Part shown: piece after piece, positions 32,143-41,116 of the stretch
Position numbering within the stretch: position 1 is the first letter of the stretch
How the letters are laid out: each line of letters opens with the position of its first letter
Source of the DNA: Prochlorococcus sp. AG-442-M23
GTDB taxonomy: Bacteria > Cyanobacteriota > Cyanobacteriia > PCC-6307 > Cyanobiaceae
NCBI GenBank assembly: GCA_003209655.1
Contig: QCPW01000001.1
Location: 310,001-374,000, forward strand
Length of the DNA stretch: 64,000 nt
Direction of reading: 5' to 3'
The notes under the pieces: generated by a model
What the model saw: only the letters and a program-made list of their open reading frames with translations
Database searches by the model: none
What the model was told of the DNA's origin: nothing
Position numbers and translations under genes: made by a program

Positions 32143-33024
32143 CTAAATAATATTTATAAAACAGTTATCTAACCCTACTTTATAGTTTTTATAAATAAGT
32201 CTATAGCCTAATTTTTCACATAATAATTTATTAGAAACTCTCCTGTTTTCTAACCAAAACGATTGAGCTATTGGAGATAAATATTTTTTTGCATCTTCAA
32301 ATAATATTTTTTCAGGCATCTTTAATCCAAGTAATTTGTAGCCATATCTTATAACTTCAACCTGTGCGCATGGCTCATCATCAGCGATATTAATTATTTG
32401 ATGAAAATCTAATTTATTTTTATTCTCTATTAAGTAAATAATCGCATTTGCGATATCAGCAACATGTATTCTAGAGAAAACTTGATCATCTTTATAAATC
32501 ACTTTGATTTTTTTATTTTTAATAGCTTCCAAAGTTGATCTTCCTGGTCCATAAATACCTGGTAACCTGAAAATTTGTATTGGCAAATATGAATTAATCC
32601 ATTCTTTTTCACAATTTAATCGCTTTTGACTTCTTTCTTGCAAAGGATTGGGATTATCTTTTTCAGACACCCAATTACCATTAGTGTTACCATAAACTCC
32701 AGTGGTAGATAGATATCCAACCCACTTGAGAGAAAGACCTTGTAATTTATTTTTCAGACTTTTTAAAACTGGGTCATTACCATTTTTGTCTGGAGGTATG
32801 CAACTAAGAATATGAGTAGCTCCCTCAAAGATTGAACTTTCAGGTAATAAGTTTGTTTCACTGTTAAAAATAAAACTATTGGGATCATTATTTTTTGATC
32901 TAGAACTCGTTAATGCAGTGCATCCAAGTTTTCTGATTGATTTAGCAAAATAGTTTCCGCTAAAACCTCCTCCAAAAATTATGAATTTATTTCTATTCGT
33001 TAGTTGATTTGCCAAATTAATCAT
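32143..33024 (-). CDS. NAD-dependent epimerase/dehydratase-like (SDR) protein
   Basis: A 293-residue Rossmann protein with I-F-G-G-G-F-S-G-N near the start and Y-L-S-T-T-G-V-Y-G near 103-111 (the S/T...Y-x3-type catalytic region altered to Y-G-N-T-N-G), then F-R-L-P-G-I-Y-G-P-G-R. It resembles the YeeZ/SDR_a5 group. Substrate unknown; related genomes carry it near pdxA. Confidence 0.8.
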   Translation of the reverse strand: MINLANQLTNRNKFIIFGGGFSGNYFAKSIRKLGCTALTSSRSKNNDPNSFIFNSETNLLPESSIFEGATHILSCIPPDKNGNDPVLKSLKNKLQGLSLKWVGYLSTTGVYGNTNGNWVSEKDNPNPLQERSQKRLNCEKEWINSYLPIQIFRLPGIYGPGRSTLEAIKNKKIKVIYKDDQVFSRIHVADIANAIIYLIENKNKLDFHQIINIADDEPCAQVEVIRYGYKLLGLKMPEKILFEDAKKYLSPIAQSFWLENRRVSNKLLCEKLGYRLIYKNYKVGLDNCFINII

Positions 33025-33061
33025 ATAGTATTATAACTAGTACAAATGTATCATTTAAATA

Positions 33062-33298
33062 ATGGAATCCCTAATTCAGCAAGAGATAAAACCAAAGATC
33101 AATAGTTTTAACAAATCTATTTATAGATTAAAAGAAAAATCGAATAATTCAAAATTTGATTTAGATCTTAAATTCTATCAAAAATTATTTCTAATACTTT
33201 TAGCATCTTTTATATTTTTAATATTTCCTGAATCACCCAAAAACTCTGAGGTTTTATGTAAAAAATATCATTCAATTGAGGCATGCATTGTTTGGTGA
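33062..33298 (+). CDS. Small conserved membrane protein
   Basis: 78 residues with a charged N-terminal half and a single hydrophobic helix near residues 46-60 (L-F-L-I-L-L-A-S-F-I-F-L-I-F), then two Cys in the C-terminal tail. It fits tightly between the divergent SDR gene and the convergent HNH gene, ending one base before the latter, which supports it as real. Function unknown. Confidence 0.6.
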   Translation: MESLIQQEIKPKINSFNKSIYRLKEKSNNSKFDLDLKFYQKLFLILLASFIFLIFPESPKNSEVLCKKYHSIEACIVW

Positions 33299-33703
33299 TC
33301 AAGCAGCATTATATTCATTATCGTTTAATTTATAATTTTCTCTTCTTCTATTAATAAAAGTTGGCTTTGCCCATTGTAATAATTTAATAGCTAATCTTAA
33401 ATCTCCATCTAGCCATGCTCTAATAGCCATAGCTCTTCTAGGATCATAAAATTTTTGTTTTCGATACCAATACAAAGCATTATCATCTGATTTGTCACCG
33501 TTACATGATAGGCAAGCAGGAACGCAATTTTCAGTTATGCTTAACCCCCCTTTACTTCTTGGAAGTATGTGGTCAATTGACTCGGAAGGCTTTCCACAAT
33601 ATATGCAACTTTTTCCAGTGAATCTATGAATTGATTTTCGCCATTGCCTCAATCTGAATTTAGGGCATAAATCTTCTAAAAAGACAGCATCATCAATGTG
33701 CAT
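33299..33703 (-). CDS. HNH endonuclease-domain protein
   Basis: 134 residues with C-I-Y-C-G near 33-37, S-I-D-H-I-L-P-R-S-K-G-G (catalytic His) and C-L-S-C-N-G-D-K zinc ligands, the standard HNH fold with flanking zinc-binding CxxC pairs. Single-domain HNH proteins of this type are widely conserved in picocyanobacteria, arguing for a housekeeping role rather than selfish homing, though that is inference. Confidence 0.87.
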   Translation of the reverse strand: MHIDDAVFLEDLCPKFRLRQWRKSIHRFTGKSCIYCGKPSESIDHILPRSKGGLSITENCVPACLSCNGDKSDDNALYWYRKQKFYDPRRAMAIRAWLDGDLRLAIKLLQWAKPTFINRRRENYKLNDNEYNAA

Positions 33704-33839
33704 TCAGATTATTTAATTACATATGATCTTGACTGATTTATGATAAATGTCAATAGATTTTTTTATTTTATAAATTATATTTTTGCTAAAAAGAATTATT
33801 TAATTTATCAACTAAATATGATTAATCTTACTTTTGGAA

Positions 33840-34259
33840 TTAATAGCTATATCTATCAAATGTTTCTTCAGAGTATTTTTTATTTTCTTTTTCTTCCAAA
33901 AGCTCTTGCTGTTTCCTCCTTTTTTCTTTTCTATTGTTTTCTAGCTGAAGTTTTCTGTCAGGATGAAGTTGATTTAAATATTCAACACAATAAGAAAATT
34001 TTTCTCTTTCTCTAACTACTGTCTCAATTATTTGTGCGGCAGCTTGATTTGGAGATGTCTTAAAAAGTCCTCCTTTTTGTCTTTTGATATAGCTATAAGC
34101 TGCTTCCCAACTGCTTTCATGATCATTCCCTCCCTTTCTCATAGTACAGAAGATTTCTGCTCCGAAAGAACCTGCCTTTACCTCAGACATAAATAATATT
34201 GTTGGAGTTAATATTGCCAAAATAGGAAACAGTGATTTTTTAGTTTTGTATCTTCTCAT
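33840..34259 (-). CDS. Secreted small conserved picocyanobacterial protein
   Basis: 139 residues with a signal peptide (M-R-R-Y-K-T-K-K then a hydrophobic run ending V-K-A-G), a middle region C-T-M-R-K-G-G-N-D-H-E-S-S-W-E-A-A containing one of two Cys, and a Lys/Glu-rich tail. The two Cys could form a disulfide outside the cytoplasm. I do not recognise a named family. Confidence 0.65.
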   Translation of the reverse strand: MRRYKTKKSLFPILAILTPTILFMSEVKAGSFGAEIFCTMRKGGNDHESSWEAAYSYIKRQKGGLFKTSPNQAAAQIIETVVREREKFSYCVEYLNQLHPDRKLQLENNRKEKRRKQQELLEEKENKKYSEETFDRYSY

Positions 34260-34316
34260 AAGAGTTTTACTTTCTATATAAAAAATATCTTTTTTTTAGA
34301 TTATGTCTAGAGATTC

Positions 34317-34829
34317 TTAAGATTTGATGATTCCAAATAGATTTAGCATTTTTACTATTAAAGGGAGAATTAAAAGGACAGTTATTAATCTAACTGCATG
34401 GAGAGTTGCAACGGCTGGACCTACTCCATATTCTGAGCCGACAAGACTCATGCCACTTATACCTCCTGGTGCCGCACCCAGAATCGTAGTTAATATGTCT
34501 ACTTTTAGTAATCTGCTGGTCCATAAACCAATCGTTAAACCCGTTAATATCAATGTAAAGGTTATTAAAATTGCAGGTTTCCATAAAGTTTGCAATTCTA
34601 CTAAGGAGTCTTTTGTAAGGCTAGTCCCAATAACGGTTCCAATTCCTATTTCTAATAAAGTTCTTGTTCCATTTGGCCAATGAGCAGCTTCAATTTTGCC
34701 ACTAATACTTAAAAGACTTGCCCCTATTAAAGCCCCTGCTAGAGGAGCGGCAGGGATTCCTGTTTTAATAGCGAATGCACCAAATGTAGCACCAGCAATT
34801 AAATAATAAATTAGGTTAATATTGGACAT
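34317..34829 (-). CDS. AbrB-family (ammonia monooxygenase-like) membrane protein
   Basis: 170 residues, about five membrane helices, with G-A-T-F-G-A-F-A-I near the N-terminus and A-A-P-G-G-I-S-G-M near 120, a motif typical of the Pfam 'AbrB' transporter-like family. E. coli AbrB-type proteins carry two such halves (about 350 residues); this is a single half, as often annotated in cyanobacteria. It is unrelated to AbrB transcription factors. Function unknown. Confidence 0.75.
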   Translation of the reverse strand: MSNINLIYYLIAGATFGAFAIKTGIPAAPLAGALIGASLLSISGKIEAAHWPNGTRTLLEIGIGTVIGTSLTKDSLVELQTLWKPAILITFTLILTGLTIGLWTSRLLKVDILTTILGAAPGGISGMSLVGSEYGVGPAVATLHAVRLITVLLILPLIVKMLNLFGIIKS

Positions 34830-35118
34830 TTTAGTAATATAACTTTTCGATAATAATACTTAGAAAAAATCTTAAAGGGTTAGTTATATGTTCAAAATAT
34901 GTTGTTATTTGGTCTTAGAGCATTGTCTATGAAAATATATAAATTGCATTAATGGTCCTTCGGATTAAGTAAAATTGATAATATTATTTAGTTTTAATTC
35001 GCCAAAATTTTTATTAATAGGTCAACGAATATTAAATATATCAAAAATTAGTTTCTTTTTTTGCTGCATAATAGGCCCTTGACTTGGCATAATAAATAAT
35101 AATTAGAGACAAATTGTC
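34830..35118. other. Gene-free region between divergent genes
   Basis: This 289-base AT-rich stretch separates the AbrB-like gene (minus) from the 65-residue gene (plus). A TTGACT hexamer at 35079-35084 followed by TAATAAATAATAAT could be promoter DNA for the small gene, but the spacing to a clear -10 box is poor. No tRNA or strong hairpin was seen. Confidence 0.4.
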
Positions 35119-35316
35119 ATGAATTCACAAATTTCTTATAAAGGTAATAAAAACCCAATTAAAAAGAAATTATCTTTTTTTGAGGGTGGTCATCAACTCG
35201 AAAAATTAGAATTTGCTCTTGCTGTTGCTCAAACCCAAGGTGATGAAGAAAAATCACTAATATTGAGAAAAAAAATATTTGAATTAGGTGGAAATGTTGA
35301 GGAGCCAGGTACATAA
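35119..35316 (+). CDS. Small conserved cyanobacterial protein
   Basis: 65 residues, basic at the start (K-K-K-L-S-F-F-E-G-G-H-Q) then a helical segment L-E-K-L-E-F-A-L-A-V-A-Q-T-Q-G-D and an acidic end. No membrane segment or cysteine. It stops one base before the convergent aminotransferase stop. I recall similar short proteins across picocyanobacteria but cannot name the family. Confidence 0.6.
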   Translation: MNSQISYKGNKNPIKKKLSFFEGGHQLEKLEFALAVAQTQGDEEKSLILRKKIFELGGNVEEPGT

Positions 35317-35317
35317 A

Positions 35318-36481
35318 TTAAGTCAATCCTAAATAATTAGAGGCTATCTTTAATGCTTCCCCTGTTTGCTGAGCAGAAATCTTATCTTGTTCAACTAGTG
35401 TGTTACCAATAGCTGCCACTACTGAAATAATATCTCTATCGTTTACATAACCAAGATGCCCTACTCTAAATATTTTGCCTTTTAAATGATCTTGTCCTCC
35501 GGCTAACAAAATATCATAATTACTTTTTATTGACTTTCTAAATTGCTCTGCATCTATCCCTTCTATTTCTATTGCTGTTACTGAAGGACTCAAATGTTTT
35601 TCATCAGCAAATAATTTCAGATTTAAATTTTTAGCAGCCTCACTTATTGCTAATTTATGTCTCTCATGTCTTTTGAAAATTTTACTTAGTCCTTCTTCTT
35701 TCATCATTTTTAAAGATTGATCTAAAGCAAAAACTAAATTAACTGCTGGAGTATAAGGATTGCTATTGCTTAAAAGACTTTTTTTATATGAATTTAAATT
35801 TAAATAAAATTTAGGTAGATTAGACTCTTTAGATGATTGCCATGCTTTTTCACTCATAGAAACAAAGCTTAAACCTGGTGGGATCATGTAACCTTTTTGA
35901 GATCCTGAAGCAACAACATCTAGCTCCCATTCATCTACAGGTACATTACAAGCTCCAATACTAGTTACACAGTCAATAATAGATAACGCTTGTTTATGTT
36001 TGCGAATATGAGAGCTTATCAACTCCAAATCATTAATTACCCCTGTTGAGGTTTCTGAATGTGTAAGGATGACTGCTTTTATTTCTTTTTTATCATCTTT
36101 TTCTAAAATATTTTTGAAATCTTCTGGATTAAGTGGACTTCCCCATTTTGCATCAATTTTAATTACATCAAGTCCAAATTCTTTTGCAACTTTCACCCAT
36201 CTTTGCCCAAACTTTCCATTTTCTCCGCATATAACTTTGTCTCCTTTGTTTAGTGTGCTTATTATTCCTGCTTCCATTGCAGCAGTTCCACTACCCGTAA
36301 TTGTTAAAACATCATTTTCTGTTTGATGTAACCACTTTAGGTTTTGAGTAGTTATTTCAACAAGTTCTTGAAAATCTTTACTTCGATGACCTATTGGGTG
36401 TCTTCCGAGTGCTTCTAAAACTTTTTCTGGAACTGGTGTGGGACCAGGTATCATCAATGATAATTTTTGTTGTATGGCCAC
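35318..36481 (-). CDS. Class V aminotransferase (alanine/serine--glyoxylate type)
   Basis: PLP enzyme of 387 residues. N-terminal M-I-P-G-P-T-P-V-P, G-S-G-T-A-A-M-E-A near 63-71, D-C-V-T-S-I-G near 170 and the Lys in G-S-Q-K-G-Y-M-I-P-P-G are typical of alanine--glyoxylate or serine--pyruvate aminotransferases. It probably handles photorespiratory glyoxylate. Substrate specificity is inferred from the family. Confidence 0.87.
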   Translation of the reverse strand: MAIQQKLSLMIPGPTPVPEKVLEALGRHPIGHRSKDFQELVEITTQNLKWLHQTENDVLTITGSGTAAMEAGIISTLNKGDKVICGENGKFGQRWVKVAKEFGLDVIKIDAKWGSPLNPEDFKNILEKDDKKEIKAVILTHSETSTGVINDLELISSHIRKHKQALSIIDCVTSIGACNVPVDEWELDVVASGSQKGYMIPPGLSFVSMSEKAWQSSKESNLPKFYLNLNSYKKSLLSNSNPYTPAVNLVFALDQSLKMMKEEGLSKIFKRHERHKLAISEAAKNLNLKLFADEKHLSPSVTAIEIEGIDAEQFRKSIKSNYDILLAGGQDHLKGKIFRVGHLGYVNDRDIISVVAAIGNTLVEQDKISAQQTGEALKIASNYLGLT

Positions 36482-36541
36482 TTTTTAGGTAATAAGTCAT
36501 TCTAAGATTAGTAGTCATAAAATATTTTTCAATTACTTGAT

Positions 36542-37660
36542 TTGAAAAAAGGATTTTCTTTACCTTTATGGGTAACCGGGGCTGCTAAATCAGCAGCGAA
36601 AAAATTAATTGGATTACCATATGAAAATCATGAATTAATTAAGATTCCTAATGATAAAAATAGAATAAAAATTAAGGTTCATTCAGCTGGATTAATTAAT
36701 GGAAAGTCTCAGGCTCTTGGAATTTCATTCGTAGATTCTGGTTTGGACCTTGACTTAACGCAAAACTTAGAAATTTGGACAATAGTTTCTTTAGAAAAAA
36801 CTTTTGTCAAACTTGATAAGTCATTAGATTTAATAAATATTATTCCAGGTTATGGTGTCGGCATCTATCAAAAAACATCAGAGATTTGTATTTCTAATTT
36901 TGCAAAAGAAGTATTAGTTACAAATTTAATAGATATCCTCCCTGAAGGATACAAACTCAATTTAGAGATAATATTACCAAATGGAAAATTTTTAGCTGAG
37001 AGAACAAGTAATCAATCATTTGGAATTGTAGAGGGGTTATCGATTATAGGTACTAGTGCTGACACTTTTTCAAGTGCTTCACCTGAGCAATTAAAAAATG
37101 CAAAAGCCCAGCTTGAAAGAATTGTTTTAAATCAATTTAGTGAAACCATTATTTTCGTTATTGGTGAAAATGGCTTTCATCTAGCCAAAAGCTTTAATAC
37201 AGAAATTCCTGTTATTAAGGTTGGAAATTGGATAGGACCGTTATTAGTTGATGCCGCAATAAAAAAAATTAAAACAGTAATTCTTTTTGGTTATCATGGA
37301 AAGTTAATAAAATTAGCTGGAGGCATTTTTCATACTCATAATCATTTAGCTGATGCGAGGATTGAAATCTTAGTTTATTTGGCTGTTAAAGAAGAAGTTC
37401 CAATAGAGATAATTAAACAATTGTCCCAAGCAAATACTGTTGAAGATGCTTGGTTAATCCTTGAAAGTTGCAGTCTTTCTTTGGCTCACATAATATGGAA
37501 TAAATTATCTGATACTGTTGAAAAGCGTTCTATAGAGTACGTTAATAGATATACAAAAACAGATATGCAAGTTGCAGCTATTATTTTTGATAAAAAAAGA
37601 AACATACGTTGGTCTGGTAAAAATGGTAAAGATTATATTTCTACTTTTAAAGGTATCTAA
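36542..37660 (+). CDS. cbiD: Cobalt-precorrin-5B C1-methyltransferase
   Basis: Anaerobic-type cobalamin synthesis enzyme; Prochlorococcus makes pseudocobalamin this way. 372 residues starting TTG. Features: W-V-T-G-A-A-K-S-A-A-K near 10-20, I-I-P-G-Y-G-V-G near 100, G-T-S-A-D-T-F near 171, G-N-W-I-G-P-L-L and F-G-Y-H-G-K-L-I-K-L-A-G-G-I-F-H-T-H. The N-terminal family motif normally reads T-G-(T/S)-x-A-A-A-A-A-K. Confidence 0.9.
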   Translation: MKKGFSLPLWVTGAAKSAAKKLIGLPYENHELIKIPNDKNRIKIKVHSAGLINGKSQALGISFVDSGLDLDLTQNLEIWTIVSLEKTFVKLDKSLDLINIIPGYGVGIYQKTSEICISNFAKEVLVTNLIDILPEGYKLNLEIILPNGKFLAERTSNQSFGIVEGLSIIGTSADTFSSASPEQLKNAKAQLERIVLNQFSETIIFVIGENGFHLAKSFNTEIPVIKVGNWIGPLLVDAAIKKIKTVILFGYHGKLIKLAGGIFHTHNHLADARIEILVYLAVKEEVPIEIIKQLSQANTVEDAWLILESCSLSLAHIIWNKLSDTVEKRSIEYVNRYTKTDMQVAAIIFDKKRNIRWSGKNGKDYISTFKGI

Positions 37661-37708
37661 TTTTAAGTGGTTTATGTTTTTGTAAATGAATTGAGGTAAC
37701 TTTTATAC

Positions 37709-39295
37709 ATGAGTAAAAAATTTCTAAAAAAAGGGAGGGATCCCTCAATATTAATATTAGATTTTGGATCTCAATATTCTGAATTAATTGCAAGAAGAAT
37801 AAGAGAAGCTAATGTCTTTTCTCTTGTGGTTAGTAACTTTATTTCCATTAAAGAAATTCAAGAAATAAATCCTAAAGGGATTATTTTAAGTGGCGGTCCA
37901 AATTCGGTATATGAAGACAATGCACCTAAATGTGATGCAAACATTTTTAATTTAGGTATTCCTGTTTTGGGTATATGTTATGGAATGCAATTAATGGTAA
38001 AAGAATTAGGAGGCAGTGTAACTCCAGCAACAAATAAAGCTGAATATGGTAGAGCACCGATCAATATTGATTGTGAGAGTGATTTACTTGCAAGTGTTAA
38101 AGATAAGTCGATTATGTGGATGAGTCATGGAGATTCTATAAATAATTTACCTGAAGGATTTATTAAAATTTCTCATACAGAATATACGCTTCATGCAGCA
38201 ATATCAAATAAAAAAAAGAAATTATATGGAGTTCAATTTCATCCTGAAGTTATTCATTCAGAATTTGGAATGAAAGTAATTAAAAATTTTGTTTATTCTA
38301 TTTCTGGATGTAAAGCGGATTGGACTACTGAAACTTTTTTAGATGAAACCATACCAATAATAAAGGAACAGGTGGGGAATAAGAGAGTTTTACTCGCTCT
38401 TTCAGGCGGGGTAGATTCATCAACACTGGCTTTTCTTCTCAATAAAGCTATTGGTAAACAGCTTACCTGTATGTTTATAGATCAAGGTTTTATGAGAAAG
38501 GGTGAACCTGAATTTTTAATGGAATTTTTTGATAAGAAATTTCATATAAAAGTTGAATATATAAATGCAAGAGAAAGATTTATTGAAAAATTGGATGGAA
38601 TAACTGATCCAGAGAAAAAACGTAAGATTATTGGTGGAGAATTTATTAAAGTTTTTGAAGAAGAAAGTAACAGGTTAGGTCCTTTTCAATATTTGGCACA
38701 AGGGACTCTGTATCCAGATGTAATTGAAAGTGCTGGAACGAATTTAGATCCTAAGACCGGTGAGCGAATTGCCGTAAAGATAAAAAGTCATCACAATGTT
38801 GGTGGTTTGCCTAAAGATTTACGATTTAAATTAGTGGAACCATTAAGAAAACTTTTTAAAGATGAAGTTCGTAAAGTTGGAAAAGCTCTTGGACTGCCTG
38901 ATGAAATTATTCAAAGACATCCATTCCCAGGCCCTGGTCTCGCAATCAGGATTTTGGGTGAAGTGTCTAATGAAAAACTTAATTGTTTAAGAGATGCAGA
39001 TTGGATAGTAAGAGATGAAATAAAAAAAGCTGGTCTTTATAATGATATTTGGCAGGCATTTGCTGTGCTTCTACCTGTAAAGACTGTTGGGGTTATGGGA
39101 GATAAAAGAACTTATGCTTGGCCCATAGTTTTAAGATGTGTATCAAGCGAAGATGGTATGACAGCAGATTGGTCAAGAATTCCTTATGAAATCTTAGAGA
39201 GGATATCCACTAGAATCGTAAATGAAGTTTCTCAGGTTAATAGAGTGGTTTTAGATATCACTAGCAAACCGCCTGGAACAATTGAGTGGGAATGA
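37709..39295 (+). CDS. guaA: GMP synthase (glutamine-hydrolysing); 3' end is an integration target
   Basis: Converts XMP to GMP. The glutaminase half has G-I-C-Y-G-M-Q with the nucleophilic Cys and G-V-Q-F-H-P-E; the synthetase half has [12 protein letters not shown] loop and H-P-F-P-G-P-G. 528 residues, ending P-P-G-T-I-E-W-E. The last 15 bases (39281-39295) recur four or five times downstream as element cores, so the gene end is the likely attB. The C-terminus is intact, which implies that the inserted element restored it. Confidence 0.97.
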   Translation: MSKKFLKKGRDPSILILDFGSQYSELIARRIREANVFSLVVSNFISIKEIQEINPKGIILSGGPNSVYEDNAPKCDANIFNLGIPVLGICYGMQLMVKELGGSVTPATNKAEYGRAPINIDCESDLLASVKDKSIMWMSHGDSINNLPEGFIKISHTEYTLHAAISNKKKKLYGVQFHPEVIHSEFGMKVIKNFVYSISGCKADWTTETFLDETIPIIKEQVGNKRVLLALSGGVDSSTLAFLLNKAIGKQLTCMFIDQGFMRKGEPEFLMEFFDKKFHIKVEYINARERFIEKLDGITDPEKKRKIIGGEFIKVFEEESNRLGPFQYLAQGTLYPDVIESAGTNLDPKTGERIAVKIKSHHNVGGLPKDLRFKLVEPLRKLFKDEVRKVGKALGLPDEIIQRHPFPGPGLAIRILGEVSNEKLNCLRDADWIVRDEIKKAGLYNDIWQAFAVLLPVKTVGVMGDKRTYAWPIVLRCVSSEDGMTADWSRIPYEILERISTRIVNEVSQVNRVVLDITSKPPGTIEWE

Positions 39296-39321
39296 AAAGA
39301 AGAGTATAAACCCAGTTATAG
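39281..39321 (+). repeat. Attachment core 1 (in guaA): ATTGAGTGGGAATGA plus TATAAACCCAGTTATAG
   Basis: The first 15 bases encode I-E-W-E-stop of guaA. Twenty-four bases from the core start comes TATAAACCCAGTTATAG (39305-39321), a partly palindromic box that recurs at the same offset after cores at 41117 and 46579 and, with mismatches, after 44314. The likely crossover region is ATTGAGTGGGA, the longest run shared by the first four cores. Confidence 0.75.
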
Positions 39322-39334
39322 ACTCAGAAACTTG

Positions 39335-39356
39335 GTTTCCCTCAGGTTTCCCTCAG
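39335..39356 (+). repeat. Element 1 left arm, first 11-mer pair (GTTTCCCTCAG x2)
   Basis: Two identical adjacent copies at 39335-39345 and 39346-39356, starting 54 bases after the core start. An 11-base period places both copies on nearly the same face of the helix, as expected for protein arm-binding sites. Confidence 0.9.
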
Positions 39357-39395
39357 AAATAAATAATCCTATTTGCAATGGTTTTCAGCATGTAG

Positions 39396-39417
39396 GTTTC
39401 CCTCAGGTTTCCCTCAG
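39396..39417 (+). repeat. Element 1 left arm, second 11-mer pair (GTTTCCCTCAG x2)
   Basis: Two identical adjacent copies at 39396-39406 and 39407-39417, 61 bases after the first pair. Confidence 0.9.
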
Positions 39418-39430
39418 ACTAAAATTCTTG

Positions 39431-39468
39431 TCTCTATAGAGAAATCGTAGAGTTTTAAATTTCTCTAC
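39431..39468. repeat. Element 1 palindrome TCTCTATAGAGA and downstream inverted arm
   Basis: A perfect 12-bp palindrome at 39431-39442 followed by AATCG, then an inverted partner: AGAGAAAT (39438-39445) pairs with ATTTCTCT (39459-39466), and GTAGAG with CTCTAC. The module recurs 35 bases after the second 11-mer pair in every intact element. It could be a dimer-binding site, or a transcript-ending hairpin for guaA. Confidence 0.75.
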
Positions 39469-39503
39469 ACTTTGTATTTAAGATTCTATATTTGTTTACG
39501 CTC

Positions 39504-39632
39504 TTAATAATGAGGTGGTTCTGATTCTTCTGGAGGGAAATAGGTATCCTCATCATTACCTTTTTTCTTATTTCTGAAATACTCTTCGGACGGATCTAGT
39601 CCGTCATTATCGTAATTACGTTCTTTTTCCAT
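39504..39632 (-). CDS. Small acidic protein of element 1 (42 aa)
   Basis: Starts at the ATG at 39630-39632, four bases after the stop of the nuclease-like gene, so it is probably translated with it. The frame is open further upstream, inside the nuclease gene, but this start removes the overlap. Composition is rich in Asp, Glu, Pro and Tyr with a K-K-K-G patch; net acidic. It could be a small partner or inhibitor of the nuclease-like protein, but there is no homology evidence. Confidence 0.45.
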   Translation of the reverse strand: MEKERNYDNDGLDPSEEYFRNKKKGNDEDTYFPPEESEPPHY

Positions 39633-39636
39633 TGCT

Positions 39637-40104
39637 TTAAGTTTGTTGAAACATAATATCCCAGTTATCTTTTCTTTTTTCTTTGGATTTTTCACTTGGT
39701 TCAAAATGTCTTATACCTTTATCTATTCTTTGCCCTCCATCTTTTTTGGGAGTATTCATATATTCTTTTAATGTATCTTTTATACAATTACTTACTTCAG
39801 AACTTTTAAATATAAAGAAGTTTGGCAATACATCATTTGAACCTATTTCTACTACTACATACCAGAGATTCTGATGAATCTGCTCGTTTTTTCTTCCCAT
39901 CATCCATGAACTTTTTCTACCATCAATTGTTCTTGTTTTAACTTGAATATTTACTGTACTTAAGTTATCTGGGTTAGTCGCAATGACATCTATTAATGTT
40001 GTTCCATCATCTGTTTTCCCTGCGATATAACCCCTCTGTGCTAACTGTGCTAATACATAAAATTCACCTGCATTTCCAAGATTCTTATTTTTATTTGCTT
40101 CCAT
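39637..40104 (-). CDS. PD-(D/E)XK nuclease-like protein (element 1 cargo)
   Basis: 155 residues: G-N-A-G-E-F-Y-V-L-A-Q-L near 10-21 (catalytic-type Glu), L-I-D-V-I-A-T near 37-43 and N-I-Q-V-K-T near 52-57. This E...D...(Q)-x-K layout fits DUF4365-like members of the PD-(D/E)XK superfamily, with Gln in place of the second acidic residue. Probably DNA-cleaving or DNA-repair-like; could be a restriction factor. Coupled to the small acidic gene downstream and divergent from the EEP gene. Confidence 0.65.
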   Translation of the reverse strand: MEANKNKNLGNAGEFYVLAQLAQRGYIAGKTDDGTTLIDVIATNPDNLSTVNIQVKTRTIDGRKSSWMMGRKNEQIHQNLWYVVVEIGSNDVLPNFFIFKSSEVSNCIKDTLKEYMNTPKKDGGQRIDKGIRHFEPSEKSKEKRKDNWDIMFQQT

Positions 40105-40257
40105 AACAAAAGAAGTTTTATCTCTCTACTTTAGATCGACCAAGATATGTTTAACAATGATTTTTTTATTTTCTAGACTAATTTTATTTGATATCTACAC
40201 TTAAGTTATATTTTTACAAAAAATATTCAGAGTATATTTCAAGGGCAAATAGATTTT

Positions 40258-40941
40258 ATGAAATTGTTAACTTGGAATTGCAATCTTAATCTTGCAAAAA
40301 AATTTCATATTTTAGAACCATATAATTGCGATATTTTTATTATTCAAGAATGTGAGAGATTAAAAATTAACTTTTTTCCTAATTATGATTATTTTTGGTC
40401 AGGTAAAAATGAGAAAAAAGGTCTTGGTATCTTGGTCACAAAAAGTTTGAAAGCGAGGATTAGTCACTTCAATAATCAAAATTTAATATATTTTCTTCCT
40501 TTAGAAACTGAACTTACAAATCTTTTAGGAGTTTGGGCGTTCAATCATAGAGCATCAAAATTTGGGAAAGAATTCAGTGGATATACTTCGAATGCTTTGT
40601 CTTTTTATAAAAAATGGTTAGAGCAATCAAATAAATTTATTTTGGGCGGTGATTTAAATAATTCTGTTTTATGGGACAAAGGGGATAAGCAGAATAATTT
40701 TTTGAATATTGAATCTTTTTTGCGAAATTTAGATTATGAGAGCGTTTATCATAGTCATTTTAATGAAGAATATGGATATGAAAAGCAACCAACTTTTTTT
40801 CACACTAAAAATGAAAATAAGTCTTATCACATTGACTTTCTATTTCTTAAATCATTTAACTCTAAAAAAGTAGCACTAGGTTCCTATTCTGAATGGATTA
40901 AATTTAGCGATCATATGCCTTTAATATGTGAGGTTGAATAA
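40258..40941 (+). CDS. Endonuclease/exonuclease/phosphatase (EEP) family protein (element 1 cargo)
   Basis: 227 residues with the EEP fold landmarks in order: L-L-T-W-N-C-N near the start, I-I-Q-E-C-E (metal Glu) near 28-33, G-G-D-L-N-N-S near 141 (catalytic Asp/Asn), H-I-D-F-L-F near 195 and S-D-H-M-P-L (catalytic Asp-His) near 217. All key residues appear intact, so an active phosphodiesterase, DNase or RNase is likely; substrate unknown. 153 bases separate it from the divergent nuclease gene. Confidence 0.8.
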   Translation: MKLLTWNCNLNLAKKFHILEPYNCDIFIIQECERLKINFFPNYDYFWSGKNEKKGLGILVTKSLKARISHFNNQNLIYFLPLETELTNLLGVWAFNHRASKFGKEFSGYTSNALSFYKKWLEQSNKFILGGDLNNSVLWDKGDKQNNFLNIESFLRNLDYESVYHSHFNEEYGYEKQPTFFHTKNENKSYHIDFLFLKSFNSKKVALGSYSEWIKFSDHMPLICEVE

Positions 40942-41022
40942 TCGCTTTCATCCATAAAATAATTTACTGTGACTGAGTAATAAATTTTAAGTTTTTATTA
41001 AATAATTTCGATCTAAAGAGAC

Positions 41023-41044
41023 GTTTCCCTCAGGTTTCCCTCAG
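41023..41044 (+). repeat. Element 1 right arm, 11-mer pair (GTTTCCCTCAG x2)
   Basis: Two identical adjacent copies at 41023-41033 and 41034-41044, starting 94 bases before core 2. Same sequence and same orientation as the left-arm copies 1.6 kb away. Confidence 0.9.
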
Positions 41045-41116
41045 GAAAATGTGTGTTATTATGGGTTCAAACATGTTGGTATCACAGCGTTTATGACTAC
41101 CTTTTTTCTTGGTACT

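Larger units (their letters stand above)
39281..41116. mobile_element. guaA-array element 1 (integrase-less, 1.84 kb)
   Basis: Runs from the guaA core to the base before the next core (41117). Left arm: 11-mer pairs at 39335 and 39396, palindrome at 39431. Right arm: pair at 41023, 94 bases before the next core. All six 11-mers read GTTTCCCTCAG with no mismatch, and they occur at both ends, which defines the element. Cargo: predicted nuclease, 42-residue acidic protein, EEP-family protein. No recombinase. It is the best preserved and guaA-proximal, so probably the newest arrival. Confidence 0.8.

Noticed and set aside
33740-34015. 91-codon plus-strand frame
   Set aside because: Low-complexity Phe/Leu/Tyr-rich sequence overlapping the better-supported minus-strand secreted protein at 33840-34259.
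41063-41073. T-arm-like GGGTTCAAACATG in the element 1 right arm, hinting at a tRNA remnant
   Set aside because: No acceptor stem, anticodon arm or D-arm around it; the equivalent position in element 2 (ATACGTTCAAATA) shows it is part of the conserved arm, not a tRNA.
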